In this document: positions 1 to 7,173 of the stretch, one piece after another
How the letters are laid out: every line of letters begins with the position of its first letter
How positions within the stretch are numbered: the first letter of the stretch is position 1
Assembly: GCA_003427395.1 (NCBI GenBank)
Contig: BFEA01000718.1
Coordinates: 698,748 to 724,995, forward strand
Reading direction: 5' to 3'
Source: Chara braunii
Lineage: Eukaryota; Streptophyta; Charophyceae; Charales; Characeae
DNA: 26,248 bases
Notes under the pieces: model-generated
What the model was told of the DNA's origin: nothing
Databases searched by the model: none
Seen by the model: the letters and a program-made list of their open reading frames with translations, nothing else
Made by a program: the position numbers and the translations under genes

Positions 1-7
1 GGCCCTG

Positions 8-45
8 AGGGCCTGTCGTGCCTGCCTTCACTTAGGGCGGCCGAC
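8..45. repeat. Dispersed repeat copy shared with 8947-8995
   Basis: A 17-bp stretch at 24-40 is identical to 8974-8990. The sequence just before it (GGGCCT followed by TGTCGTG) resembles GGGCCTCTTGTG at 8949-8960. This suggests two diverged copies of one dispersed repeat about 8.95 kb apart in the same orientation. No coding capacity is seen. Positions 46-535 hold no gene, only a 21-base poly(A) run at 169-189 and AT-rich sequence. Confidence 0.5.
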
Positions 46-536
46 CTTGTTGCAAATAAGGCCCGTAGGGCTAAGCGGGCATAGCCTCGCACAGTTAGCA
101 TTCACATGCCAGAATATCCTCACTCCTGACAGGATTGCATACTAAGAGGGGTCTTGGGAGGGGGAATTAAAAAAAAAAAAAAAAAAAAAGAAATGAAAGA
201 AGAAGAAGGAAGACCCCAATCCTCTTTTTTCTGTCCTTTTTATCAGCCTTGCAATTCTCCAACTTTTCGTTTTTATTATTTTTAATGAGGCGAAGAGCTG
301 CAATCACGATGCTTCGATTAAAGTTCATTAAACGGATTTTCCAAAAATGCAACTGTCAGAATGTGTCCAGTTGTCTGCACATTTCAGTGCAGATCACCCC
401 CCTCCCACCTTTCCTGAACTCACATCCAGGTACATCCTGATTGTCTAAAAAATGGAGGAATGCATTTAAGGAAATATTGCAGTATTTCGGATCTTAGAAT
501 GAAAATTTTAAATTTGAAATTTCTTGTCTGTTACCA

Positions 537-607
537 ACGGGCCTAGCCCAGTTGGTACACCAACGAACTGTTGATATACAGACCCTGGTTCGAATCCAGA
601 TGCAGTC
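537..607 (+). repeat. tRNA-like SINE head with intact A and B boxes
   Basis: The A box at 544-555 (TAGCCCAGTTGG) and the B box at 587-597 (GGTTCGAATCC) both match the Pol III consensus exactly. Their spacing of 43 is what a tRNA gene has. The T arm pairs at 4 of 5 positions (584-588 with 596-600). A 4-bp anticodon-like stem, CTGT/ACAG, closes a 6-base loop. The D stem and acceptor stem do not pair. It is therefore not a functional tRNA but a tRNA-derived SINE head or tRNA pseudogene that keeps its internal promoter. The sequence after it (608-1100) is AT-rich with no gene recognised. Confidence 0.6.
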
Positions 608-1101
608 TAATTAACAGCATAGCATATTTCTGAAATAGCTAGCGCCTGTCAGTTCAATGATGATATCACAAAGGCCGTTGCCCTTTTATAAAATAAAAAG
701 ATTTAAGGAAAGAGGAGAGAAGGGGACAAAAAAATATAAAACAAAAAATCTTCTCAGTTTCCAGACTTGAGGCCATCCTTTTGAACACGTGTCCCATATT
801 CATTCTGTGTGTTGGTATGTGTGTATAATTCCCTAAAGATTGGAGAGGTTGCTTGCTGCCCTTTGGTGTGAATGTTCAGGCATACATGCAGCATTCGCTG
901 TGATACCCTCCTCCTTTTGTGACCAACTTTTATCTGAATGAGAGAATGGGATATAAAGGCACCCTTGAGTGTTGCAAAGCCCCTTTCATTCCCTGATTTG
1001 CCCCCTCAATTCAATCCCCTGTTGCGCACTGCCGGATGGCTGTTACTTCGATTCGACTACCTCCGTCTCAACTACCATCTTCCCTTTCAATCTATATCGA
1101 T

Positions 1102-1167
1102 ATTCATTTTGATTGCTTGCTGTTTTTGTACCCCTTTATGTGCCCCCCCCCCCCCCCCCCTGATTGC
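1102..1167 (+). repeat. Diverged direct repeat, copy 1 (copy 2 at 1491-1549)
   Basis: Both copies read ATTCATTT, then GCTGTTTTTG, then TTTATGT, a C run, and TGATTGC, in the same order about 390 bp apart. In copy 1 the C run has expanded to 18 bases (1143-1160) and is followed by 25 T (1172-1196). The two copies flank the U6 pseudogene and the tRNA-like segment, so they may mark the edges of a composite insertion or a local duplication. Confidence 0.45.
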
Positions 1168-1205
1168 ACTCTTTTTTTTTTTTTTTTTTTTTTTTTCTCA
1201 TTTTG

Positions 1206-1306
1206 TTTTTGGACCGTTTCTCCATTTGTGTCCATCATCCTTGTGCAAGGGCCATGCTAATCTTCTGCCTCCGCATTGTTCCGATTTCCATGCATGTACC
1301 TGGATG
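1206..1306 (-). pseudogene. U6 spliceosomal snRNA retropseudogene (full length, degenerate)
   Basis: Read on the minus strand, the core at about 1229-1266 matches the highly conserved central U6 region (AGATTAGCATGGCCC, then CAAGGATGA). The 3' end GGTCCAAAAA also matches. Weaker similarity continues to about 1306, giving roughly the 100-nt length of U6. On the minus strand the copy is followed, after about ten bases, by a 25-base A tract (the T run at 1172-1196 on the plus strand). This is consistent with a retroposed snRNA copy. Substitutions in the ACAGAGA-adjacent and 5' regions make it non-functional. No plant U6 promoter (USE and TATA at the usual spacing) was recognised on its 5' side. 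Confidence 0.75.
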
Positions 1307-1432
1307 GTAAACAGTACGAAACACATGCAACCATTGATAAACAGATGACGAGTTCGAAACCCAGATGGATATGACAATGGGAGGGGCTACTCACCCTTTT
1401 GGGGGGGGGGAAAAAAAAAAAAAAAAAAAAAA
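1300..1432 (+). repeat. tRNA-like element with B box and G/A tail
   Basis: AGTTCGAAACC at 1351-1361 matches the Pol III B box at 10 of 11 positions and is followed by CAGATGG. The element at 537-607 has similar sequence after its B box. An A box at the expected distance (about 1301) is poor. About 40 bases downstream come 10 G and then 22 A (1401-1432), a tail typical of retroposed elements. It abuts the U6 pseudogene, which lies in the opposite orientation. Confidence 0.4.
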
Positions 1433-1490
1433 CGGATGTCCCAAAGGACAGCCATAACTGACCTTTTTATCTACTTCCTTTGAGTTCCCT

Positions 1491-1549
1491 ATTCATTTCG
1501 CTTCTTTGCTGTTTTTGGACTCTTTATGTTCCCCTTTCATGATTGCCCT
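1491..1549 (+). repeat. Diverged direct repeat, copy 2 (copy 1 at 1102-1167)
   Basis: It has the same order of blocks as copy 1 (ATTCATTT, GCTGTTTTTGGAC, CTTTATGTTCCCC, TGATTGCCC) without the expanded C and T tracts. It is probably closer to the ancestral state. Confidence 0.45.
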
Positions 1550-1800
1550 TGCAAGTTGCAACCCCTCTTTCAGCCCCCTTATGTGCTTGCTTCTCCACAG
1601 AGAGAATCCTGTCTTACGCTGCAATTTTTTGCACACGCGGTGGCTCTGTTAGAGTGCACACTTGGGCATGCAACCGTTCAGTCGTGCGATCAATCCTCAG
1701 AGATGTTGCAGTGCACATTCTGACTCAGAAGTTGAGGCTGTGAGCTCAACTCCGCCTCAGCACGCTGACAAAGAAACATGTGGCTGCTTCAGGACTTGGG

Positions 1801-1914
1801 GCTGAGAGGTGGTCGTGTTTAACACTTCGATACCTTAACATCACTTTTTTTCAGTTTTTTTTTGGGTTTCTCTCTAGGAAGATTTGCACGCCCGGGCTGA
1901 GAGGTGGTCGTGTT
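1801..1914 (+). repeat. 19-bp direct repeat pair (1801-1819 and 1896-1914)
   Basis: GCTGAGAGGTGGTCGTGTT occurs exactly at 1801-1819 and again at 1896-1914, 95 bp apart. T-rich sequence lies between. No function is assigned; a small tandem duplication with a diverged interior would explain it. Confidence 0.6.
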
Positions 1915-1999
1915 CATCTTCGCGATTCTTCGGAGTCCGTACTAATATGTTAACCAGAAACGAACCCGGTGAACGTATAGTCAAGTTAACTACACACCT

Positions 2000-2095
2000 C
2001 TTTTTCCCACAGAAAAACGCAGCGTTCATGAGTGCCAACCCGGAGGTCTTTTTCCCACAGAAAAACGCAGCATTCACGAGTGCCAACCCGGAGGC
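2000..2095 (+). repeat. 48-bp tandem duplication
   Basis: Two head-to-tail copies (2000-2047 and 2048-2095) differ at only about three positions. Two of these are reciprocal C/T or G/A changes at CpG sites (GCG versus GCA, ATG versus ACG). The unit is a multiple of three, so an overlapping short open frame shows a 16-residue repeat, but nothing else supports coding. Confidence 0.8.
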
Positions 2096-2403
2096 AGTTG
2101 CCGCTTAACCCTTGAATACATGAAACATTGTTTCCGGATTTCCAGGTTTTCGGGTTTCCGGTGTCGAGCGCATCGGCCCCCGCGCAAGCGAGGGCCCTCC
2201 CGGCCATGTCACGTAGGAGTTTAAACAAAAAACTTAACCAATATAGGGACAACTTGAGAACGACGCATAAGTCATCCCGCGAGCCGCCGAGACGGTCACA
2301 GTCGCCGCGGCGTCGTCCCTTCGCCGCTCTAGCCGGGTGCGCCAGCTGTACATCCCGCGGTCCCCTACGACAGGACAGGTTCCCGCGGGGCATAAGCTTG
2401 CTT

Positions 2404-2431
2404 CCCTAAGGGGCTGTCACCACCCTTAGGG
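2404..2431. other. Perfect 9-bp hairpin
   Basis: CCCTAAGGG (2404-2412) and CCCTTAGGG (2423-2431) are exact reverse complements with a 10-base loop. The flanks (2100-2400 and 2432-2860) hold GC-rich and then AT-rich sequence with no recognisable gene. Confidence 0.6.
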
Positions 2432-2860
2432 GCGTATCCCTACCGAGTTGCCGACCCACGTGCGAAAGCTTTTAAATGCAGTTGCAGAGGTGGGTCAATC
2501 GTGGGCGTTTTGCTCGCTCGCTGTAGTATAGGTACGTGCGATTAAACGCCTATTGAACCCGGACGTCGTCCGTTCCTTAGGGCGCTGATCTCCTAAGTAC
2601 GAAACATACGCCGGTCGACTAGGAAGGTCTCAACCTAGTGTGAAAACCCCAATATCCTAGTCCCTTTGGTCACCAGTTAAAAAGAAAAACATAACAACCA
2701 CTAGTTATAAAAAAATATCAACCGAAGTCGACATAAACATATATCCAAGCGGGAATGATAACCGAACGAATCTAGATCATCATTAGATACATCCAACAAC
2801 ACAACATCAAAATAAAATCCGACCACCCTATGGGTCGAATTCCACAAAAATCATACAGCC

Positions 2861-2917
2861 GCCAACGAAGAGTTGGCTTTCAACAATAACCTCAATGCAG
2901 CCGACAAGGTAGTCGGT
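2861..2917. other. Two short hairpins in non-coding DNA
   Basis: GCCAAC-GAAGA-GTTGGC (2861-2877) and CCGAC-AAGGTA-GTCGG (2901-2916) are adjacent perfect stems of 6 and 5 bp. The surrounding 2920-4005 contains no recognisable gene. A 105-residue minus-strand open frame over 2892-3209 has no motif I know and is not called. Confidence 0.4.
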
Positions 2918-4028
2918 CTGTCTTAGTTTTGACTTGATGAGATGCGCTGCCAAAGTTACTCATTTCATCCTTCCCCCGACCTAAGATTAGACATGCATAC
3001 ACTTGTTGCCTTACGTTCCTAATCTTTTCGATGACAGACTGCTTTGTGGATGATTCTTTATCAGGTGCATTGCTTGAGGTGTTGCATGCCTCACCCTCTA
3101 GGAAGTGGTCTGGGGTACTCCTCCTCCTCGCCCGAGCACAAGACTCGGATCTCAGAAGTCGGGCCGTCTCCACCGAATCGGCAAAATACCCCCCCGTAGA
3201 ACGGTCCACTCCGGGTCGATAACAGGGTCAGCTCCGAAGCAACGAACCCCCGCCCCAGATGCTTCCTGAAGAGAGAACATGTGTCCACTACAAGTAACTT
3301 TCAATTGTTCCAATTTTTTCTAAGTTCAGGGTAACTTAAGCAAAGGGAAATCAAAAGGGATAAATAACGAGAATCATTTGGACAGGTATAGGCAGATAAG
3401 GTCATTCGGAATAGAAGCGGTCAATCCTTGAGAAAAGTTAAATTCATTATGCTTTGATTCTCTTTTTGTTTTCAAAATTCATTCTCTCACGACACCCATA
3501 AATTATCCTTCAGAAATAGCAAGCAAGTTCACCCAACTCACTGACGAAAGGAAAATGGTGAGGAGGCGAAAATTCTCCGCCATTTTATCAAATAACATTT
3601 TGTCTCACTTTTATACATAGCCTTTTTACTCACCTGCACACCATGCAGTCAACAGAATCAAAAGAAGACAAGTCCCACTACTCACATCAGACCCACCTTT
3701 TTACTCATGCATGACGCCCACAACCTAACTCAACCTTTTCTCCTGAACATTCAAAGCAAAAGGGTCAAGCAATGTGTGGGTGCACACAGGTGTGAAGGGA
3801 GTCTGAGTCGTCCACTAACCTTAAGTGAAGTAGTGCCAAAGAAGCGTCCTGGCTCACTCAAGAAAGCCAACCAACAAGCTGTGTGTGCCGGCGAAAGCTG
3901 TAGTCTCAAGGAAAATCCTGATCAAGCCGCCTTTCACTCGCACACCTCATCCGCGGTAACCCAAGCGTGAAAACGGCGAGCCGCACGCGTCCCAGAAAAA
4001 AACACTCAATCTGGTACCACGCCAGTCC

Positions 4029-4085
4029 CAACTGGTCCTAAGTGGTCCCAGATGGTCCCACGCGGTTCTAGGTGGTCCCACGCTG
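4029..4085 (+). repeat. Degenerate 10-11 bp minisatellite (GGTCCCA units)
   Basis: About five imperfect units built on TGGTCCCA with two to four spacer bases (GGTCCTAAG, GGTCCCAGA, GGTCCCACGC, GGTTCTAGG, GGTCCCACGC). Related AGTCCCAA words recur at 4219-4290, so the array is probably the core of a longer decayed array. No gene is supported in 3700-4490. Confidence 0.65.
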
Positions 4086-4492
4086 TCAAACACTTCCTCG
4101 AATGACTACTGAGTCGAAAACCGCTTCTGCCACACTTGTCAAAAAAATAAAATTGGTGCCGAATCCCAAAACCGCATGCGTCGACACTGCCGCAAATGGC
4201 CGTCCGCGTCCCACGTTAGTCCCAACTGAACCCAGACAGTCCCAAGTAGTTCAGTCCCACTGTCGCAAGTGTTGGGTAGTCCCAACTACAAAACATTTAT
4301 CTCATATGCCGCATAAAAAAAAAATAAACCCCGCCAGTCGCGCTCAGATTTCGTACCGTCGCATGCTGTCAACCGCCACCATGTCACGCTGCTGCCGCCG
4401 TACACACCAATGGTAGCAGACCTTCACCAAGAAAAACAGACGCCGCGCCACAACAAAAAACCTTTCAGCGCCGTAAAAAAAAAACCTCCACT

Positions 4493-4607
4493 GTCGTGCC
4501 GCACGTCCCACCGTCGTGCCGCAACTCCACTGTCACGCCGCACGTCCCACTGTCGCGCCGCACGTCCCACCGTCGTGCCGCAACTTCACTGCCGTGCCGA
4601 ACTCTCG
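4493..4607 (+). repeat. 20-bp minisatellite (GTCGTGCCGCACGTCCCACC)
   Basis: Units start at 4493, 4513, 4532, 4552, 4572 and 4591, with alternating lengths of 20 and 19 bp. Two variants alternate: GCACGTCCCAC and GCAACTCCAC. That alternation suggests duplication of a higher-order pair. Open frames crossing the array read as short peptide repeats and are not genes. Confidence 0.85.
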
Positions 4608-4660
4608 TCGGAAAATGGCAGCACGTCGTCGCGCCGTGCCCCATAAAAAAAGAAAACGGT

Positions 4661-5010
4661 AGCGCTCCGCCGTGCCGTACCACCGTAAAAAAGCGGCGGC
4701 GCTTCGCCGTGCCGTACCACCATAAAAAAACCGGCAGCGCTTCGCCGTGCGTACCACCGTAAAAAAAACGGCAGCGCTTCGCCGTGTCGTACCACCGCAA
4801 AAAGATGGCGGCGCTTCGCTGTGCCGTACCACCGTAAAAGAAAAACGACAGCGCTTCACCGTGCCGTACCACCGCAAAAAGATGGCAGCGCTTCGCTGTG
4901 CGTACCACCGCAAAACGACGACAGCGCTTCGTCGTGCGTACCACCGCAAAAAGACGGCGGCACTTCGCCGTGCCGTACCACCGCAAAAAGACGGCGGCGC
5001 TCCACCGCGA
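4661..5010 (+). repeat. 37-bp minisatellite, nine full units
   Basis: Units begin at 4661, 4698, 4736, 4773, 4810, 4850, 4887, 4923, 4959 and 4996, a period of 36-40 bp. Each reads AGCGCTTCGCCGTGCCGTAC, then CACCG and an A-rich stretch ending in GGC or GAC. Length variation lies in the A run. Partial degenerate units continue to about 5130. Because the period is close to 12 codons, both strands show long repetitive open frames, such as the minus-strand frame over 4465-4986. These are artefacts of the array. Confidence 0.9.
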
Positions 5011-5263
5011 TGTATTACCGTGCCGTCAAAACGGCAGCGTCACTCTTTAAAACAAAGTGTTCCCGACGTGCCGTGAAAACGGCAGCGTCACCCCTCAGAA
5101 TGAAGGTGTCGCGCCGACGCCGCGGTATTTCGGCAGCATAACCCCACCACTTGTCGTGCTCCCCGTCGCTCCTTGCCACGCTCCGCTGCTGCTCCTCATC
5201 ATGCTCCACTGCCGCTCCTCACCACGCTGCTGCAGAGTCCCCCTAGAGACTAGCTTGCCAAGG

Positions 5264-5280
5264 TGGAGCAGAGTGCTCCA
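5264..5280. other. Perfect 7-bp hairpin at the start of the stem-loop string
   Basis: TGGAGCA, loop GAG, TGCTCCA. It is the first of the string of stem-loops that continues to 6928. The preceding stretch 5011-5263 is CT/GC-rich decayed repeat without a gene. Confidence 0.6.
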
Positions 5281-5338
5281 GCCAAGGCTATGGCTATCTC
5301 CTCCTTCGTCGCGCTCCTCCGCAGTCCTCCAGCTTCGC

Positions 5339-5394
5339 CGACAACACTTCTGCCTCCTCTCCAGCACTCCAGCGATGAGGCAAGTGTGTTGTCG
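5339..5394. other. Long hairpin, 9 + 6 bp
   Basis: CGACAACAC (5339-5347) pairs with GTGTTGTCG (5386-5394). TGCCTC (5351-5356) pairs with GAGGCA (5377-5382). A 3x3 internal mismatch separates the two helices. Confidence 0.6.
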
Positions 5395-5419
5395 CACACT
5401 GGCAGCTGGAGGCAAGTGT

Positions 5420-5594
5420 GAGGCAGCTGGGGGACAACTGCCTCTTTTGTAGTGGCTGAGGAGGGAAGCAGCAGCCTCATCTGCCCCCAGGCAAAATTCG
5501 TCACTTGCCTGGGGCCGTCGATCTGAGTCAGATCAATGACTGAGGCTGTCTCACCTCAGCCACACACTTAGGGTGGCAGTTATACTCAACTGCC
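5420..5594. other. Five adjacent stem-loops
   Basis: Perfect stems in order: GAGGCAG/CTGCCTC (5420-5444); CCCCAGGCAA/TTGCCTGGGG (5485-5514, 10 bp, 10-base loop); palindrome GATCTGA-G-TCAGATC (5520-5534); CTGAGG/CCTCAG (5540-5559); GGCAGTT/AACTGCC (5575-5594, 6-base loop). They follow one another with gaps of a few to about 40 bases. Short overlapping open frames have no recognisable product. Confidence 0.65.
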
Positions 5595-5615
5595 CCCCTC
5601 TTTTTCTCCCTTTTC

Positions 5616-5849
5616 CCTGCACTCAGCCCTACACTGAGTGCAGGTTCAGCGGGAAAATGACTGTTTTCAGCCAAGTTCCCTTCACTGTCCCTCCAGTTTA
5701 CAGCTCTAGCCTGAATGACCGCATTCAGGCCAATGCTGTTTGAACTTGGTGCACGGCCGCGACCACGTTCGCGGCCGTGACTGTTCCTTTCTCTCCCCTC
5801 TCTACTTTTCCTCTTCTCCCCTGCCCTCCCCTGAAAACGGGGATGGCAG
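5616..5849. other. Five stem-loops, one nested in an outer stem
   Basis: CCTGCACTCAG/CTGAGTGCAGG (5616-5644, 11 bp). Outer arms CCAAGTTC (5671-5678) and GAACTTGG (5742-5749) enclose GCCTGAATG-ACCG-CATTCAGGC (5709-5730, 9 bp). Next is CACGGCCGCGA/TCGCGGCCGTG (5752-5779, 11 bp). Last is CTGCC-C-TCCCC/GGGGA-T-GGCAG (5821-5849), with one mismatched pair. A pyrimidine-rich spacer lies at 5781-5820. Confidence 0.7.
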
Positions 5850-5940
5850 TTGTCAGATTGGGAGAGGTAGGGAAAGAGCTCGTGAAAATGCACGAGTTCA
5901 AATCCCGACAGGCTCAGGGCGGGGTGCAAAAAGTACCCCG
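5828..5940 (+). repeat. tRNA-derived repeat copy, fullest in the window
   Basis: TGTCAGATTGGG at 5851-5862 matches the A box at 10 of 12 positions. AGTTCAAATCC at 5895-5905 matches the B box at 9 of 11. They are 44 bases apart, as in tRNA genes. GAGCTCGTG-AAAATG-CACGAGTTC (5876-5899) forms a stem with one G-T pair overlapping the B box. CGGGGT/ACCCCG (5920-5940) closes the element. Its first part is repeated in diverged form at 6195-6240 and its B-box part at 6529-6552. No stretch of 5941-6120 looks coding. Confidence 0.5.
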
Positions 5941-6130
5941 ACTTTAAGCATTTTTAGAAAAATATTCGCTCAATAAAAATATTTAAAACAATTCCTGCGC
6001 ATGGCCTAAGTGCCTGACTATCTACAGAAAAAATTGCAAGGTCAAAAAAATTGTTTTACGCCTCCAGAAAAATAGTGGCGCAAACTGAAAAATACAGTTT
6101 TTCAAAACAAAACTCAGATTCCGTTTTTTC

Positions 6131-6190
6131 GTTTTCTTTTCTTTTCTTTTCTTTTCTTTTTCTTTTTTTCTTTTCTTTTCTTTTTCTTCT
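6131..6190 (+). repeat. (TTTTC)n microsatellite
   Basis: Imperfect TTTTC units run through this stretch, followed by TTCTTCCCCCCCC. Overlapping plus-strand frames give Phe/Ser/Leu-rich low complexity and are not genes. Confidence 0.9.
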
Positions 6191-6194
6191 TCCC

Positions 6195-6244
6195 CCCCCT
6201 GACAACGAGGAGGCAGCTGGCAGGTCGGGAGGAGCAGGTCCTCC
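6195..6244 (+). repeat. Partial tRNA-derived repeat copy (A-box half) with hairpin
   Basis: It aligns base by base with 5828-5870: CCCCTGA, AACG, GGA, GGCAG, CAG, GGGAG in the same order. Its A box TGGCAGGTCGGG (about 6218-6229) matches 10 of 12. The B-box half is missing and replaced by a pyrimidine tract. GGAGGA-GCAGG-TCCTCC (6228-6244) is a perfect hairpin. Confidence 0.45.
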
Positions 6245-6386
6245 TCTCTCCCATCCTCCCATTTCTCTCTTTCTCACTCTCCACTCAACTCCTCCAACCC
6301 CCTCTTGCTTTTCAACCCCCCCCCCTTCCTGCCTATGCCTGCATATAGCCTACGACCCCAGCCAAATTCAGACACAGGCTGGGGTG

Positions 6387-6439
6387 GTTCCCTCAGCTGT
6401 TGCTGAGGGAACAGTTGCTCGTTTTCCCACGAGCAACTG
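6387..6439. other. Back-to-back perfect 11-bp hairpins
   Basis: GTTCCCTCAGC-TGTT-GCTGAGGGAAC (6387-6412) is followed at once by CAGTTGCTCGT-TTTCCC-ACGAGCAACTG (6412-6439). Both stems have 11 perfect pairs and share one base at the junction. A T run of about 18 follows at 6457-6474. No gene overlaps with support. Confidence 0.8.
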
Positions 6440-6486
6440 CCCCCAAGCCTTCCCCCTTTTTTTTTTTTTTTTTTCTTTAATGCCGT

Positions 6487-6570
6487 TGGCTTATGCAATG
6501 ACCTTTCAGCCACGTCTAGTAGGGAGTTGCAGACCCGAGTTCGAGTCCAACAGGACTCAGAAAAAAAAAA
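6487..6570 (+). repeat. tRNA-like B-box repeat with poly(A) tail
   Basis: AGTTCGAGTCC (6538-6548) matches the B box at 10 of 11. The stretch 6529-6552 aligns with 5893-5917 of the fuller copy: CGAGTTC, TCC, ACAGG, CTCAG. Ten A follow at 6561-6570. TGGCTTATGC near 6487 could be a decayed A box, but the spacing of about 51 is longer than standard. The element runs straight into the antisense U6 copy. Confidence 0.45.
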
Positions 6571-6620
6571 CTTTGGATTTTTTCTCGATTTACGCGTGTC
6601 ATCCTTGCGCAGGGGCCATG
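6571..6620 (-). pseudogene. U6 snRNA retropseudogene, 3' half
   Basis: On the minus strand, about 49 bases match the 3' half of U6 snRNA with only about four differences. The match includes GCATGGCCCCTGCGCAAGG, GATGACACGCGTAAATCGAG and the terminal TCCAAA. It stops at GCATGG, so the ACAGAGA region and 5' stem are missing or highly diverged. On the minus strand its 3' end continues into a T run of ten (the A run at 6561-6570). It is better preserved than the copy at 1206-1306 and so probably younger. Confidence 0.75.
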
Positions 6621-6643
6621 CAACATCTGCGCGGCTGTTTCCA

Positions 6644-6715
6644 GGCCGTGCGCACGGCCGAAATCGGCCGCGCCAGATTGCTTTTCCATCCCTGGCCAGC
6701 TCAAAAGAGCTAGCC
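6644..6715. other. Palindrome and two hairpins after the U6 copy
   Basis: GGCCGTGCGCACGGCC (6644-6659) is a perfect 16-bp palindrome. It overlaps CGGCCGA-AA-TCGGCCG (6655-6670). GGC-C-AGCTC-AAAA-GAGCT-A-GCC (6694-6715) is a hairpin with one mismatched pair. Confidence 0.7.
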
Positions 6716-6852
6716 CAGATAATGCTGTGTCAGCCTCGATCCCGAAACCTGCTGGGTGAAAGTTTGAGGCAGTACCTACTGGGCTAGCTATTATCAGTGG
6801 AACTAGAGCAGCAACCCTTCTATTTGAAGGGTTGCGCCCAGTAGTTTGCCTC
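6708..6852. other. Alternating inverted repeats with two exclusive folds
   Basis: Fold I pairs AGCTAGCCCAG (6708-6718) with CTGGGCTAGCT (6779-6789), and GCCTC (6733-6737) with GAGGC (6766-6770). Fold II pairs GAGGCA (6766-6771) and CTACTGGGC (6776-6784) with GCCCAGTAG (6836-6844) and TGCCTC (6847-6852). It encloses GCAACCCTTC-TATTT-GAAGGGTTGC (6811-6835). The middle segment is used in both folds, so they cannot coexist. The sequence shows the complementarity. Any regulatory role is speculation. Confidence 0.6.
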
Positions 6853-6853
6853 C

Positions 6854-6928
6854 AGCCTGTGGCTCAGCAGGCTTCAACTGCCTGAAGCCTTGCAGGCCCT
6901 GTCTGCCGCTTTCCCGTAGACGGCAGAC
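6854..6928. other. Three further hairpins closing the string
   Basis: AGCCTG/CAGGCT (6854-6873) competes with AGGCTTCA-ACTGCC-TGAAGCCT (6869-6890, 8 bp). GTCTGCCG/CGGCAGAC (6901-6928, 8 bp, 12-base loop) follows. A 31-base A run (6995-7025) comes next. Confidence 0.65.
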
Positions 6929-6993
6929 CATCCACGGCTAGGCCTCGGCACCTCCCCTGTCGGCCCCTTGGCTTGATGTTAACCCCGCGGTCC

Positions 6994-7027
<34 letters not shown>

Positions 7028-7041
7028 TTCTACCCTTCTTG

Positions 7042-7173
7042 CGCCGCGGTTCCATCCTCCGTCGCGGCGACCCCTTTTCCACTTACCTAGGCCCTAAATC
7101 GCGCGGCTTAACAACCGCGCGACCTTAGTATGGGTAGAATAGGTTTATTTATTTATTTATTTATTTATTTATT
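7042..7173. repeat. GC hairpins and (TTTA)n microsatellite
   Basis: CGCCGCG/CGCGGCG (7042-7069) and TCGCGCGG-CTTAACAA-CCGCGCGA (7099-7122) are perfect stems. About seven TTTA units follow (7144-7173). The stretch 7174-7580 contains no recognisable gene. A 93-residue minus-strand frame over 7161-7442 has no known motif. Confidence 0.6.

Noticed and set aside
537-607. Functional tRNA gene
   Set aside because: A and B boxes are exact, but the acceptor and D stems do not pair and the anticodon loop is one base short.
938-1348. 136-residue plus-strand frame as a gene
   Set aside because: It runs through a poly(C) and poly(T) tract and the antisense U6 pseudogene; no domain is seen.
4465-4986. 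173-residue minus-strand frame with 12-13 residue repeats, as a repetitive protein gene
   Set aside because: The underlying 37-bp array has variable A runs and is open on both strands; the peptide repeat simply mirrors the minisatellite.
4661-5010. CRISPR-like array
   Set aside because: Units are contiguous degenerate minisatellite repeats without unique spacers, and the context is eukaryotic.
6051-6713. 220-residue plus-strand frame as a gene
   Set aside because: It crosses a TTTTC microsatellite, hairpins, a tRNA-like repeat and the antisense U6 copy; composition is low-complexity with no motif.
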